From RGIG4140 sp045635565 (GTDB taxonomy: Bacteria; Pseudomonadota; Alphaproteobacteria; CAAHEQ01; UBA3637): a DNA stretch of 64,000 nucleotides. The stretch covers positions 1 to 64,000 of the forward strand of contig JAZTVX010000054.1 in NCBI GenBank assembly GCA_045635565.1. The letters run 5' to 3'. The position numbers and the translations under genes were made by a program. Positions within the stretch are counted from its first letter, which is position 1. Each line of letters opens with the position of its first letter. Shown one piece after another: positions 1 through 7,607 of this stretch. The notes under the pieces were generated by a model that saw only the letters and a list, made by a program, of their open reading frames with translations, was not told the DNA's origin and ran no database searches.

Positions 1-1
1 C

Positions 2-427
2 GGTAAACTATACGGTGTTTGTACATTCATGGATAATGTCAATCCGTCGTGTTCGGTGAACTTGCCTGATGGGAAAGAATTTGTTGAAAGTATCACAGAT
101 AATTGTCTTGAAGGTCAATATTGTTATTTATCATTTACGAACGAAACCTGTAGTGGTTCTGCAAGTTCCAATTATACGGGTGTTATTTATGGTTCCTGTA
201 CAGATATGGATAATACCAATTCGAGTTGTAGCATGCCCATCATTGATTATGATGAGATGTTATCGCCTGAAACGGCGTGTCCGAAACAACAATACTGTTA
301 TTTAGCCTTTAAATCGAAAGGGTGTCGTGATATGGCAGATGCCAAGGGAAGTAACCCGTTATGGGGTGTGTGTTTGGATATGGAGTCCGTTCTGGGGGAT
401 TTAGAAGAATGTCCGATTGTGGAATAA
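2..427 (+). CDS. Cys-rich repeat protein, 3' fragment
   Basis: The reading frame is open from the window edge, so the N-terminus is missing. What remains (about 141 residues) contains two full copies and a start of a third copy of a Cys-rich unit: YGVCTFMD / YGSCTDMD / WGVCLDME, each followed about 35 residues later by a QYCYLSF or QYCYLAF motif and a further Cys. There is no membrane anchor in the visible part. Paired Cys and repeated units are typical of secreted or surface proteins held together by disulfides, but I do not recognise the family. Function is unknown; surface localisation is inference. A decayed stretch near 8.3 kb has a similar Cys-rich flavour. Confidence 0.6.
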   Translation, partial: GKLYGVCTFMDNVNPSCSVNLPDGKEFVESITDNCLEGQYCYLSFTNETCSGSASSNYTGVIYGSCTDMDNTNSSCSMPIIDYDEMLSPETACPKQQYCYLAFKSKGCRDMADAKGSNPLWGVCLDMESVLGDLEECPIVE

Positions 428-591
428 ATCGTGATGAGTGTGATAACTTGTTTAAAAGGAGGTTCACTTTTCAAAAAATAAGACATTGAAAACATTAAAA
501 GATATAGTAAATATTGAAAGATTGTCGAGCGTAGAATGGTTGTGTCGTTAAAAGACGCACTCACTTTTCGTTATGATGAACGCCACCCTAC

Positions 592-678
592 CGTCATGCT
601 GAACTTGTTTCAGCATCTCTTGGAGTTGTGGCAAGGTGCTTTATCGTCAAAAGACCCTGAACCAAGTTCAGGGTGACG
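592..678. repeat. REP-like inverted repeat, copy 1
   Basis: The element opens with CGTCATGCTGAACTTG and closes with CAAGTTCAGGGTGACG, giving an imperfect long hairpin with CGTCA/TGACG ends. Each arm contains its own short palindrome (GCTGAACTTGTTTCAGC and CCTGAACCAAGTTCAGG). Interspersed elements of this look are common in intergenic DNA of many bacteria. Confidence 0.75.
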
Positions 679-750
679 ATGGGGATAGGCAGGGTGTTGT
701 GTTGTTAAAAGACACACTCACTTTTCGTTATGATGACCACCACTCCCTAT

Positions 751-836
751 CGTCATGCTGAACTTGTTTCAGCATCTCATCGAGTTGTGGAGGGTGCTAT
801 GTTATCAAGAGACCCTGAATTAAGTTCAGGGTGACG
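751..836. repeat. REP-like inverted repeat, copy 2
   Basis: Second copy of the CGTCATGCTGAACTTG ... AAGTTCAGGGTGACG element. Its left arm is identical in core to copy 1 and its right arm differs by a few bases (CCTGAATTAAGTTCAGG). A hairpin on either strand would reach the upstream edge of the lectin-like gene's leader. Confidence 0.75.
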
Positions 837-980
837 TAAAAGAATGGCATGGTGCTCAAGGGGCGTTGGGTGATGATAGGGTTTCTTATCATGCAAGTAC
901 AACAACGAAACAAATTTTTAAATCCAACAATATTTCAAACAAAAATAAATCGTCAATAACTAATAATAAACGGAGGAAAC

Positions 981-1349
981 ATGAAAAAAACATTATTGAT
1001 ATTAGCCTTAATTTTGACATTACCGAGCATGGCATTTGCGAAATGTGAGGGTGGAGAAGAAAAACCGGGAAAAAATGGTCATGTGTACTGTATAAGCAAT
1101 CAAACAATGAACTGGTGGAGTGCGTTTGCATGGTGTAAAGCCAATGAACGTCATTTGGCAACATTGGACGAAGCCTGTAATAATCAAAGTTGGTCAAACG
1201 GTTGCCCCAATATGGCTATTGGTGTGAGTAAAGGAGCGTGGACCTCTATTGCCTCGGGGGATAGTTCTGCTTATCACATTTATCTGGTAAATGGTGGTGA
1301 TGTAAACGCATATGCGCGTACTACTATCCTTAAGGCTTTGTGTTATTAA
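981..1349 (+). CDS. small secreted C-type-lectin-like protein
   Basis: 122 residues. Residues 1-20 are a clear signal peptide ending AFA before KCEGGEE. The mature part carries a C-type-lectin-like signature: VYCISNQTMNWW followed by SAFAWCKANERHLATL, matching the W..A..WC...G.HLA pattern of that fold, then a Cys-containing loop (CNNQSWSNGCP) and a terminal ALCY. Six Cys in the mature part suggest disulfides. The start is set by GGAGG 5-10 bases upstream. The gene stands alone between repeats and a terminator. The fold call comes from motif recognition and the ligand is unknown. It is shorter than most C-type lectin domains, so a pilin-like or adhesin-fragment role is possible. Confidence 0.6.
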   Translation: MKKTLLILALILTLPSMAFAKCEGGEEKPGKNGHVYCISNQTMNWWSAFAWCKANERHLATLDEACNNQSWSNGCPNMAIGVSKGAWTSIASGDSSAYHIYLVNGGDVNAYARTTILKALCY

Positions 1350-1387
1350 GGTATTTTTAGCAAAAGACTGTATATCATTAAGTAAAA

Positions 1388-1417
1388 AAAGATTATCGCA
1401 TGGTAATCTTTTTTTTT
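1388..1417 (+). terminator. rho-independent terminator after lectin-like gene
   Basis: The stem AAAGATTA/TAATCTTT encloses the loop TCGCATGG and is followed by a run of T. Confidence 0.8.
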
Positions 1418-1486
1418 GATGCTTTTTCTTATTTTAAAAAGCGTGCATGAAAAATACAGTCCCTATTGGTATTGGATTTATTTGAA

Positions 1487-1515
1487 TTGACAAAAAGTAT
1501 CAAAAAATATACAAT
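1487..1515 (+). promoter_or_regulatory. sigma70-type promoter of rppH
   Basis: TTGACA, a 17-base spacer, then TACAAT. Predicted transcript start is near 1522, giving a leader of about 30 bases that contains a GGAAAGGAA ribosome binding site. Confidence 0.7.
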
Positions 1516-1553
1516 AACTTTATGTTTTTTGCCACGCAGGGAAAGGAATTTTT

Positions 1554-2084
1554 ATGTTAATTTCAAAGGAAGAACAAGAACAATATCGGCCCAATGTTGG
1601 GTTAATGATTATCAATAAAAAAGGGCAAATATGGCTTGGGACACGGGCTGATAAAAATAAATTGCATCATATATCCGGTACTCTTTATTGCGAGCAAATG
1701 CCACAAGGTGGTATTGATATTGATGAAACGCCTTTAGAAGCCGCTTATCGTGAACTAAAGGAAGAAACGGGTTTATCAAAAGATAAAGTTCAGCTTATTC
1801 GTCAATCGGAATATTGGTATGCTTATCAATTTCCTCACCCGATTATGTTTTCAAAACAATCATATATTGGTCAATGTCAAAAATGGTTTTTGTTTTTATA
1901 TGATGGTACGGGTGAAGACTTTGATTTAATGGCTCATCCGGAAGAAATTGAATTTGAGTCTTATCAATGGTACCATGCTGATGAAATGATTTTCAAAGTT
2001 GTTCCATTTAAACGGGATGTTTATAAACTTGTATTACAAGAATTTTTACCATCCATACAAGCAATAACTCAAAAATATAAATAA
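1554..2084 (+). CDS. rppH: RNA pyrophosphohydrolase RppH
   Basis: 176-residue Nudix hydrolase. The complete Nudix box (G-x5-E-x7-REL-x-EE-x-G-L) lies at residues 52-74 and includes AAYRELKEETGL. The N-terminal YRPNVGLMIIN and the late QWYHADE segment match the RppH/diadenosine polyphosphate hydrolase family. RppH removes pyrophosphate from the 5' end of triphosphorylated mRNA in the cytoplasm, which starts decay. A ctpA-like protease gene follows, an order also seen in other alphaproteobacteria (from memory). It has its own promoter and a 102-base gap to the next gene, which also has its own promoter. A diadenosine polyphosphatase activity is also possible for this family. Confidence 0.88.
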   Translation: MLISKEEQEQYRPNVGLMIINKKGQIWLGTRADKNKLHHISGTLYCEQMPQGGIDIDETPLEAAYRELKEETGLSKDKVQLIRQSEYWYAYQFPHPIMFSKQSYIGQCQKWFLFLYDGTGEDFDLMAHPEEIEFESYQWYHADEMIFKVVPFKRDVYKLVLQEFLPSIQAITQKYK

Positions 2085-2106
2085 TAATTTTTCGATTTCT
2101 TTTGTG

Positions 2107-2135
2107 TTGACGAGTTGATATTCTTGTGATAAATA
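2107..2135 (+). promoter_or_regulatory. sigma70-type promoter of ctpA
   Basis: TTGACG, a 17-base spacer, then TAAATA. It sits in the gap between rppH and ctpA. Confidence 0.6.
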
Positions 2136-2186
2136 TCAATAAAATATCATCACTATTGAATTAAAATCATGAGGGAAAGGGTTTAT

Positions 2187-3503
2187 ATGAAATTATTTGC
2201 TTTATTATTAGGGACCGTTTTTTTGTTTTCTGCCGGTTGTGCTTCTGCCGATTCGTCTAAAAAGAATCTTGTAGAACGGGATAATCCGTATGTGTTAATG
2301 GAATTATTTGGGGCTGCTTTTCAATCGATAAAATCAGACTATGTTGAAGAGACAACAGACAGAGAATTGATTGAAAATGCCATTAACGGTATGCTGTCGT
2401 CATTAGATCCTCACTCGGGTTTTATGAATCAATCTGATTTTGAAGATTTGGAAAATCAGACAAAGGGTGAATTTGGTGGATTGGGTATGGAAGTTTCATC
2501 TGAAAACGGTCTTGTTCGGGTTACAACGCCGATTGATGATACCCCTGCTTTTCGTGCCGGTATTGAAACGGGCGATTATATTACACACATTGACGGGGAA
2601 TCTATTATGGGATTATCATTGATGGAAGCCGTCAAAAAAATGCGTGGTGAGCCGGGAACAAAAATCACGCTGACTATTTCCAGAAAAGACAAAGAACCGT
2701 TTGATGTAAAAATGACCCGTGCTGTTATTCAAGTTCAACCTGTTAAATTTGAAGCCAAAGGCAATATTGGTTATATTCGTATTATTTCGTTTAGCGACCA
2801 TACGACGGAAAAACTACATGAAGCCATTGAAAAATTGAATAAGGAGATTGGTTCGGAAAAATTGATTGGTTACATTTTGGATGTCAGAAATAATCCCGGT
2901 GGATTATTGACGGAAGCAATAGGGGTTGTTGATACGTTTATATCTGAAGGTGAAATTGTGTCAACCCGTTCTCGTAATCCGGAAGAAGCCATGCGTTTTA
3001 GTGCAAAAGATGGCGATTTAGCAAAGCAAAAACCGATTGTTGTTTTAATTAACGAAGGGTCGGCTTCGGCTTCTGAAATTGTTGCCGGTGCTTTACAAGA
3101 TCACCACCGTGCTTTGATTGTCGGATTAAAATCTTTCGGAAAAGGATCTGTTCAAACATTAAGACCTGTCCCTGGTTTTGGTGGAATTAAGATGACGACA
3201 GCACGTTACTACACGCCGTCGGGTAAATCAATTCAAGCCAAAGGTATTGAACCGGACGTCGTGATTCCTCGTGCTAAAATAGAAGAATTACCAGTTATTA
3301 AAGGGTTTGGTGAAGGTGATTTGCCAAAAGCCATCGCTGCTGAAGAAGGTAAAAAAGCCAAAGATGTGAAAAAATCTAAAAAAGAAAATCCTGTTCAAAA
3401 GACTGTCCAATCAGATGAAAAAGATGCGGATAAAAAGGTGGATTATCAATTAGAACGGGCAATGGATATTTTACGTGGTATTGCTATATATCAAAAGCAA
3501 TAA
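2187..3503 (+). CDS. ctpA: carboxyl-terminal processing protease, S41 family
   Basis: 438 residues from the chosen ATG, which has GAGGGAAAGG just upstream; an in-frame ATG at 2169 lies before that site and is less likely. Residues 1-18 form a signal with a possible lipobox (FSAGC, Cys 18). A PDZ domain follows (GGLGMEV to AGIETGDYITHIDGE, about 95-155), then the S41 core with the serine box GSASASE at 291-297 and the catalytic lysine K319 in SFGKGSV. The C-terminus is a Lys-rich low-complexity tail and a short helix. CtpA-type enzymes trim C-termini of exported proteins in the periplasm and affect cell-wall hydrolase turnover. Whether it is lipid-anchored is uncertain because the residue at -3 of the lipobox is Ser. 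Confidence 0.9.
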   Translation: MKLFALLLGTVFLFSAGCASADSSKKNLVERDNPYVLMELFGAAFQSIKSDYVEETTDRELIENAINGMLSSLDPHSGFMNQSDFEDLENQTKGEFGGLGMEVSSENGLVRVTTPIDDTPAFRAGIETGDYITHIDGESIMGLSLMEAVKKMRGEPGTKITLTISRKDKEPFDVKMTRAVIQVQPVKFEAKGNIGYIRIISFSDHTTEKLHEAIEKLNKEIGSEKLIGYILDVRNNPGGLLTEAIGVVDTFISEGEIVSTRSRNPEEAMRFSAKDGDLAKQKPIVVLINEGSASASEIVAGALQDHHRALIVGLKSFGKGSVQTLRPVPGFGGIKMTTARYYTPSGKSIQAKGIEPDVVIPRAKIEELPVIKGFGEGDLPKAIAAEEGKKAKDVKKSKKENPVQKTVQSDEKDADKKVDYQLERAMDILRGIAIYQKQ

Positions 3504-3520
3504 AAGTATAATCAAAATGA

Positions 3521-3548
3521 ATACCCCCTTGTGTATGCAGGGGGGTAT
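3521..3548 (+). terminator. hairpin downstream of ctpA
   Basis: ATACCCCC pairs with GGGGGTAT across an 11-base loop. No T-run follows, so termination is likely weak or factor-assisted. Confidence 0.4.
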
Positions 3549-3619
3549 CATTATGCTCATTCAATTATGTATAACGTTCATACAGAAACAGTTTTGTTTT
3601 ATGTGATAAAAAGGTGTCG

Positions 3620-4150
3620 TTATGCGTTTGATAAAGCCTCTAAAAATTTTTTAAAAAATTGTTGTATCTTTTTATCTTTTGGTAATCCGTTTTCATCGAG
3701 GAAATCTTCTTTCCATGTCAAACACATTTCCGGTTGAGGTATCATAATGCCTTGTATGGCGGGAATAATGGAACGTAAATGCACTTGAGCGGCTGCTGTG
3801 CCGACAGGACTGGGAGCAATACCTGCAATCGCTACTTTTTTATTGATAAACACGCCTTGTTGATAAGGACGAGAAGCCCAATCCAACGCATTTTTCAATA
3901 CACCTGTTATGGAACGATTATATTCCGGTGTCATGATTAACACGATATCGCATTGTCGAATGGTTTGACGAAATTGTTCAACGGCAGAAGGAATGTTTTT
4001 TTCTAAATCCTCCGAAAAAAGAGGCAGTTCAGAAATAGAAATAAATGAAAAATCCAAATTTGGATGCCCCATTTTAACAAACGCTTCTGCTGTTTTTCGA
4101 TTGATGGATTGTGAATGTAAACTACCCACTAAAATACCTATTTTTTTCAT
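3620..4150 (-). CDS. NADPH-dependent FMN reductase family protein
   Basis: 176 residues from the chosen ATG, which has AAAGGAGA at proper spacing; an upstream in-frame ATG lacks one. The fold is flavodoxin-like: IGILVGSLHSQSINRK is the FMN phosphate-binding loop near the N-terminus and TPEYNRSITGVLKNALDW (about residues 78-95) is the family's signature flavin-contact segment. Members reduce FMN, quinones or azo dyes using NAD(P)H in the cytoplasm. The natural substrate cannot be told from sequence. It stands alone on the minus strand, convergent with ctpA. Confidence 0.85.
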   Translation of the reverse strand: MKKIGILVGSLHSQSINRKTAEAFVKMGHPNLDFSFISISELPLFSEDLEKNIPSAVEQFRQTIRQCDIVLIMTPEYNRSITGVLKNALDWASRPYQQGVFINKKVAIAGIAPSPVGTAAAQVHLRSIIPAIQGIMIPQPEMCLTWKEDFLDENGLPKDKKIQQFFKKFLEALSNA

Positions 4151-4273
4151 ATATATTCTCCTTTCATAGGATAAAAATAAAAACAACAGTATTTTTTGTC
4201 AAGGGTATTATTTATCTGATACCTCAAAACAATATATTCTTTATAAATATAAATTATTTGCGTTCTCAATGAT

Positions 4274-4300
4274 AAAAAAGACCGCCCATTAACGGACGGT
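4274..4300 (-). terminator. rho-independent terminator of accBC
   Basis: Read on the minus strand, ACCGTCC and GGGCGGT form a stem around the loop GTTAAT, and a T-run follows directly. Confidence 0.8.
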
Positions 4301-4317
4301 CAGATTGTTTTATGGAT

Positions 4318-5682
4318 TTAGTTTTCTTCAATAATTTCGTCTTGATGTTCCGAAATGAATTTTTCCAACCAGTGAATGTTATATTCACCATCTAAAAATT
4401 CCGGATTAGTAATGATGCATTGATGAAGAGGAATTGTGGTTGAAATGCCTTCAATAACAAATTCTTCCAACGCACGTCTTAAACGCATCATTGCTCCATT
4501 TCGTGTTCGGCCGTGTACAATCAATTTAGCAACCATACTATCGTAACATGATGGTACTTTATATCCGGCATACATGCCTGAATCAACACGTACTTCTAAT
4601 CCACCGGGCGTATGCCATGCACCGATTTTACCAGGGCAAGGAATAAATGTCTTTGGATTTTCGGCATTGATACGACATTCAATGGCATGTCCTGAAAAAA
4701 CAATATCCTGTTGTGTATAGCCCAATGGAGCACCTGCTGAAACACGTAACTGATCACGAACAATATCGACGCCTGTTACCATTTCGGAAATAGGGTGTTC
4801 AACTTGTACACGTGTATTCATTTCGAGAAAATAAAAATGACCGTTTTCATACAAAAATTCAATTGTTCCAACATTGGAATAACCCAATTTCTTCATAGCA
4901 TTGGCAGCAATTTCGCCAATTTCTTTCCGTTGTTTGGAATTGAGTGCCGGAGAGGGTGTTTCTTCCAATACTTTTTGGTGATTGCGTTGTAATGAACAAT
5001 CTCGCTCTCCTAAATGAACAACGTTACCATAATTATCGGCAATGATTTGAACTTCAATATGACGAGGTGTTTGTAAATATTTTTCAATATAAACGACATC
5101 ACTTGAAAATGAGTTGCGAGCCTCATTTTTAGCCAATGTGAATGCATCTGCCATTTCCGTTGCATTATGGGCAACTTTCATACCTTTACCACCACCACCG
5201 GCTGCTGCTTTGACAATAACGGGATAACCGATTTTTTCACCCCATGTCAATGCTTCTTCTACCGTTTTAACGTCGCCGTCTGAACCGGGGACAACGGGAA
5301 GACCGGATTCAATAGCAGCTTTTTTGGCTGTCACTTTATCACCCATTAAACGAATCATATCAGGTTTCGGTCCGATAAAGACCATGTTGTGTGCCTCCAC
5401 CATATCGGCAAAATCGGCATTTTCAGATAAAAAACCATATCCTGGGTGTATGGCATCAGCCCCTGTCATCATCGCAGCTGAAATAATAGCGGCTTTGTTT
5501 AAATAGGAATCTTTTGCGGAAGCAGGTCCGATACAAACCGCTTCATCTGCCAATTTTACGTGCATCGCATCAGCATCAGCCGTTGAATGGACGGCTACGG
5601 TCTTAATACCCATTTCACGACAGGCACGATGTATGCGTAAAGCGATTTCGCCACGGTTGGCAATTAAAACTTTTTCAAACAT
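4318..5682 (-). CDS. accC: acetyl-CoA carboxylase, biotin carboxylase subunit
   Basis: 454 residues, the usual family length. The N-terminus ANRGEIALRI, the ATP-grasp glycine loop AAAGGGGKGMK and the late motif EMNTRVQVEHPISE are all intact. AccC carboxylates biotin held on AccB using ATP and bicarbonate, the first half-reaction of malonyl-CoA synthesis for fatty acids. It lies 2 bases downstream of accB in the same transcript and is followed by a strong terminator, so accBC is a two-gene operon. The carboxyltransferase genes accA/accD are not in this window. Confidence 0.97.
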   Translation of the reverse strand: MFEKVLIANRGEIALRIHRACREMGIKTVAVHSTADADAMHVKLADEAVCIGPASAKDSYLNKAAIISAAMMTGADAIHPGYGFLSENADFADMVEAHNMVFIGPKPDMIRLMGDKVTAKKAAIESGLPVVPGSDGDVKTVEEALTWGEKIGYPVIVKAAAGGGGKGMKVAHNATEMADAFTLAKNEARNSFSSDVVYIEKYLQTPRHIEVQIIADNYGNVVHLGERDCSLQRNHQKVLEETPSPALNSKQRKEIGEIAANAMKKLGYSNVGTIEFLYENGHFYFLEMNTRVQVEHPISEMVTGVDIVRDQLRVSAGAPLGYTQQDIVFSGHAIECRINAENPKTFIPCPGKIGAWHTPGGLEVRVDSGMYAGYKVPSCYDSMVAKLIVHGRTRNGAMMRLRRALEEFVIEGISTTIPLHQCIITNPEFLDGEYNIHWLEKFISEHQDEIIEEN

Positions 5683-5684
5683 GA

Positions 5685-6131
5685 TTATTCCAAAGAAAAT
5701 AAAGGTTGATTATATTCAACAGGACTGCCGGATTCAACCAAAACAGCACTGATTTTACCGCTTTTTGTTGCCTTAATCGGATTAAATGTTTTCATGGCTT
5801 CAATCAAACAAATTGTTTGACCAACAGAAACGGTATCACCCACCTTGACAAAATCGGGAGAAGATGGATCTTTTGCCAAATAAACAATACCAACCATCGG
5901 AGAAACCAAATGATTATCTGTTTTAACAACCGGTTTTTCTTCACGTACTGCCGGAACAGGATTCTCTGTTGCTACAACAGGCAAAGACGGTTGAGCAACG
6001 GTTGTTACTGCTTGTTTCGGACCGACAACCCGAATATGAACCCCGTTTGCTTCATAGTCGATTTCGGATAAATTGTTTTCATGCAATAATTCAGCTAATT
6101 CCTTAATTGCTTGTTTTTGTTCTTTTTCCAT
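5685..6131 (-). CDS. accB: biotin carboxyl carrier protein of acetyl-CoA carboxylase
   Basis: 148 residues. An N-terminal acidic helix region (residues 1-33) is followed by a Pro/Val-rich linker (about 40-68) and a C-terminal biotinyl domain from VSPMVGIVYLA onward. The biotin-accepting lysine is K114 in EAMKTFN; the usual EAMKMMN is altered only after the lysine. It carries the biotin swung between AccC and the carboxyltransferase. The start codon follows GGAAGG. It is first in the accBC operon. Confidence 0.96.
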   Translation of the reverse strand: MEKEQKQAIKELAELLHENNLSEIDYEANGVHIRVVGPKQAVTTVAQPSLPVVATENPVPAVREEKPVVKTDNHLVSPMVGIVYLAKDPSSPDFVKVGDTVSVGQTICLIEAMKTFNPIKATKSGKISAVLVESGSPVEYNQPLFSLE

Positions 6132-6164
6132 GAGACCTTCCTTTACAAATAAAAATCTTTTTCT

Positions 6165-6193
6165 CTTTTAACTTATTTAAAACAAAAAAGCAA
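6165..6193 (-). promoter_or_regulatory. possible promoter of accBC
   Basis: On the minus strand: TTGCTT, 17 bases, TAAAAG. The -10 match is poor, but it is the best candidate in the gap. The stretch TTACACTTGC at this -35 recurs at the promoter of the IalB-like gene near 19.69 kb. Confidence 0.35.
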
Positions 6194-6237
6194 GTGTAAA
6201 AAAAGAAACTTTTGTGACGAGTCATATTTCTCTGGAA

Positions 6238-6882
6238 CTAAAAATTTTGACGAGATGCGTCAAACATGCTTGATCTTTTTATTTTGTTGGTTTCGTAGAG
6301 ATCTCGACGTGCTTTTAATTCATACCGATAAATGCTTTCACGGACATCAGATGCATCAGAAAATCTGTTTTGAAACGGAACCTCCGGTGATTTATGGTAG
6401 TAACACATACAGACATGTAAATCTCTGTTTGAACCGACAATATATTTTTGAACAGCACGCATATCTTCCAATATAATATCGGCTTTAGGATTGCCCGTAT
6501 GGAATTTAGCAAATTTGTGACAACTTAAATCAATAATTTCTTGGGGTGTTTTATTGGGATATTTACGGATTGATGAAGTCACAATATCTACCATATCTTT
6601 GCACTCTTGTGTGTAATCAGCCCGATTGCATGAAGCCTGTTGTGTTATGGCGTTTAATTTTTTGCGTTCTGCTTGAATTTTTGTAACGTAATCACCAACG
6701 GCTTTTCCGATTGCCGTTGATTGCTTTCCGTAATCTTGAATTTTGTGATAGACGTAACCTGTACCGGCAACAGCCAAGGCACAAAAACTTGTCAACACAA
6801 ACAAAACCTTACGTTTCAATGAAGATGGTTGTTTTACGACCTGATTATCCGTTGATTGAACGGTTTGTTCATTGTTTTCCAT
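6238..6882 (-). CDS. single-pass membrane protein of unknown function
   Basis: 214 residues, family not recognised. A short polar N-terminus is followed by one membrane segment at about 26-45 (KVLFVLTSFCALAVAGTGYV) and a long, probably periplasmic, domain of about 165 residues with at least five Cys (CNRADYTQEC, LSCHKF, HVCMCYY). The juxtamembrane motif GTGYVYHKIQDY resembles GVGYFVYKKITDY in the gene immediately upstream, suggesting that the two proteins share an anchor design. The genes are 14 bases apart and co-transcribed. The C-terminus is rich in basic residues. Function cannot be assigned. Confidence 0.65.
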   Translation of the reverse strand: MENNEQTVQSTDNQVVKQPSSLKRKVLFVLTSFCALAVAGTGYVYHKIQDYGKQSTAIGKAVGDYVTKIQAERKKLNAITQQASCNRADYTQECKDMVDIVTSSIRKYPNKTPQEIIDLSCHKFAKFHTGNPKADIILEDMRAVQKYIVGSNRDLHVCMCYYHKSPEVPFQNRFSDASDVRESIYRYELKARRDLYETNKIKRSSMFDASRQNF

Positions 6883-6896
6883 TTAACATATTCCCT

Positions 6897-7463
6897 TTAA
6901 ACACGTGAATTTCCTGAAAAAATATTATTTAATTGATCAACGGTATCTGTATTAACAATTACACCGCTGTTAGCAAGAGCATTCCCACCACTGTTGTTTG
7001 TATTGCTGTTTGAACCGTTTCCCTTTGCGTCATCAATTTGATCTTCCAATTTGTCAATCTGAGACTGTAAATCCTTATTTTTTGCAAGAGCGTCTTTCCG
7101 TTCATCTTTGTAGTCAGTGATTTTTTTATAAACAAAATAACCAACGCCAAGTGTTGCAATAATCAACAAAAGAAGTTTCCAATTACGGGTGATAATATTA
7201 CCTTCGTCCTGTTGTTGTGCCATTTCATGATTCGCATGAGCAACAGCACCTTGATTGGCAGAGGTATCAGAAGGAGTAGTGGTATTTGTTCTTGGTTGCT
7301 TTCCTAACGCCAATGCAACATCATCAGGTGTAACAACAGCCGGCTGGCCGGGGACAGAAGGTGTCGGCATATCTGTTGTCGCACCAGAGGAAGAAGTTGG
7401 TTGTTTCCCAGCCGTCGGTGTGTATGCAGTAACGGGAACTGCCCCACTGAAAGTATTTGTCAT
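6897..7463 (-). CDS. membrane-anchored coiled-coil protein, unknown
   Basis: 188 residues from the ATG preceded by GGGAGAT; a longer in-frame start at 7583 would read through the promoter and is rejected. Residues 1-90 are Thr/Ser/Pro/Gln-rich and look disordered, 95-113 form one membrane helix, 114-146 form a charged coiled coil (KNKDLQSQIDKLEDQI), and the tail is Asn/Gly-rich. It lacks Cys and heads a two-gene operon with the Cys-rich membrane protein downstream. The layout could suit a structural or adaptor protein. No family is recognised. Confidence 0.65.
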   Translation of the reverse strand: MTNTFSGAVPVTAYTPTAGKQPTSSSGATTDMPTPSVPGQPAVVTPDDVALALGKQPRTNTTTPSDTSANQGAVAHANHEMAQQQDEGNIITRNWKLLLLIIATLGVGYFVYKKITDYKDERKDALAKNKDLQSQIDKLEDQIDDAKGNGSNSNTNNSGGNALANSGVIVNTDTVDQLNNIFSGNSRV

Positions 7464-7505
7464 ATTTTTTATCTCCCAAATAAAGATTTGAACTGCGTAG
7501 TATGT

Positions 7506-7534
7506 ATAATACCACAAATTATGTATAAAATCAA
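7506..7534 (-). promoter_or_regulatory. promoter of the two-gene membrane-protein operon
   Basis: On the minus strand: TTGATT, a 17-base spacer, TATTAT. It lies back to back with the plus-strand promoter that starts 14 bases away. Confidence 0.65.
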
Positions 7535-7547
7535 TATTATTTTTTGC

Positions 7548-7576
7548 TTGCACATAAGATAAGAATATGATATAAT
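7548..7576 (+). promoter_or_regulatory. strong promoter of the 203-residue unknown
   Basis: TTGCAC, a 17-base spacer, then a perfect TATAAT. Predicted start is near 7583. The leader contains GGAGGA ahead of the ATG at 7608. Confidence 0.75.
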
Positions 7577-7607
7577 GAAACATCGTTTAATTTAATGGAG
7601 GATAGAA

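Larger units (their letters stand above)
540..838. repeat. two-copy tandem repeat, about 157 bp period
   Basis: Two similar units begin at 540 and 697 (TTGTGTCGTTAAAAGAC and TTGTGTTGTTAAAAGAC). Each runs through CACTCACTTTTCGTTATGATGA into a REP-like inverted repeat that ends near 678 and 836. The 553-base gap between the flanking genes (428-980) contains essentially only this repeat plus AT-rich leader sequence; I see no gene in it. Confidence 0.8.

Noticed and set aside
540..838. Possible CRISPR-like array
   Set aside because: Only two copies with a 157-base period, and the conserved parts are long hairpins rather than 23-40 base repeats with unique spacers; no cas genes.
7463..7583. Longer N-terminus for the coiled-coil membrane protein
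   Set aside because: The extra 40 codons cover a good promoter and lack a ribosome site; the internal ATG has GGGAGAT.
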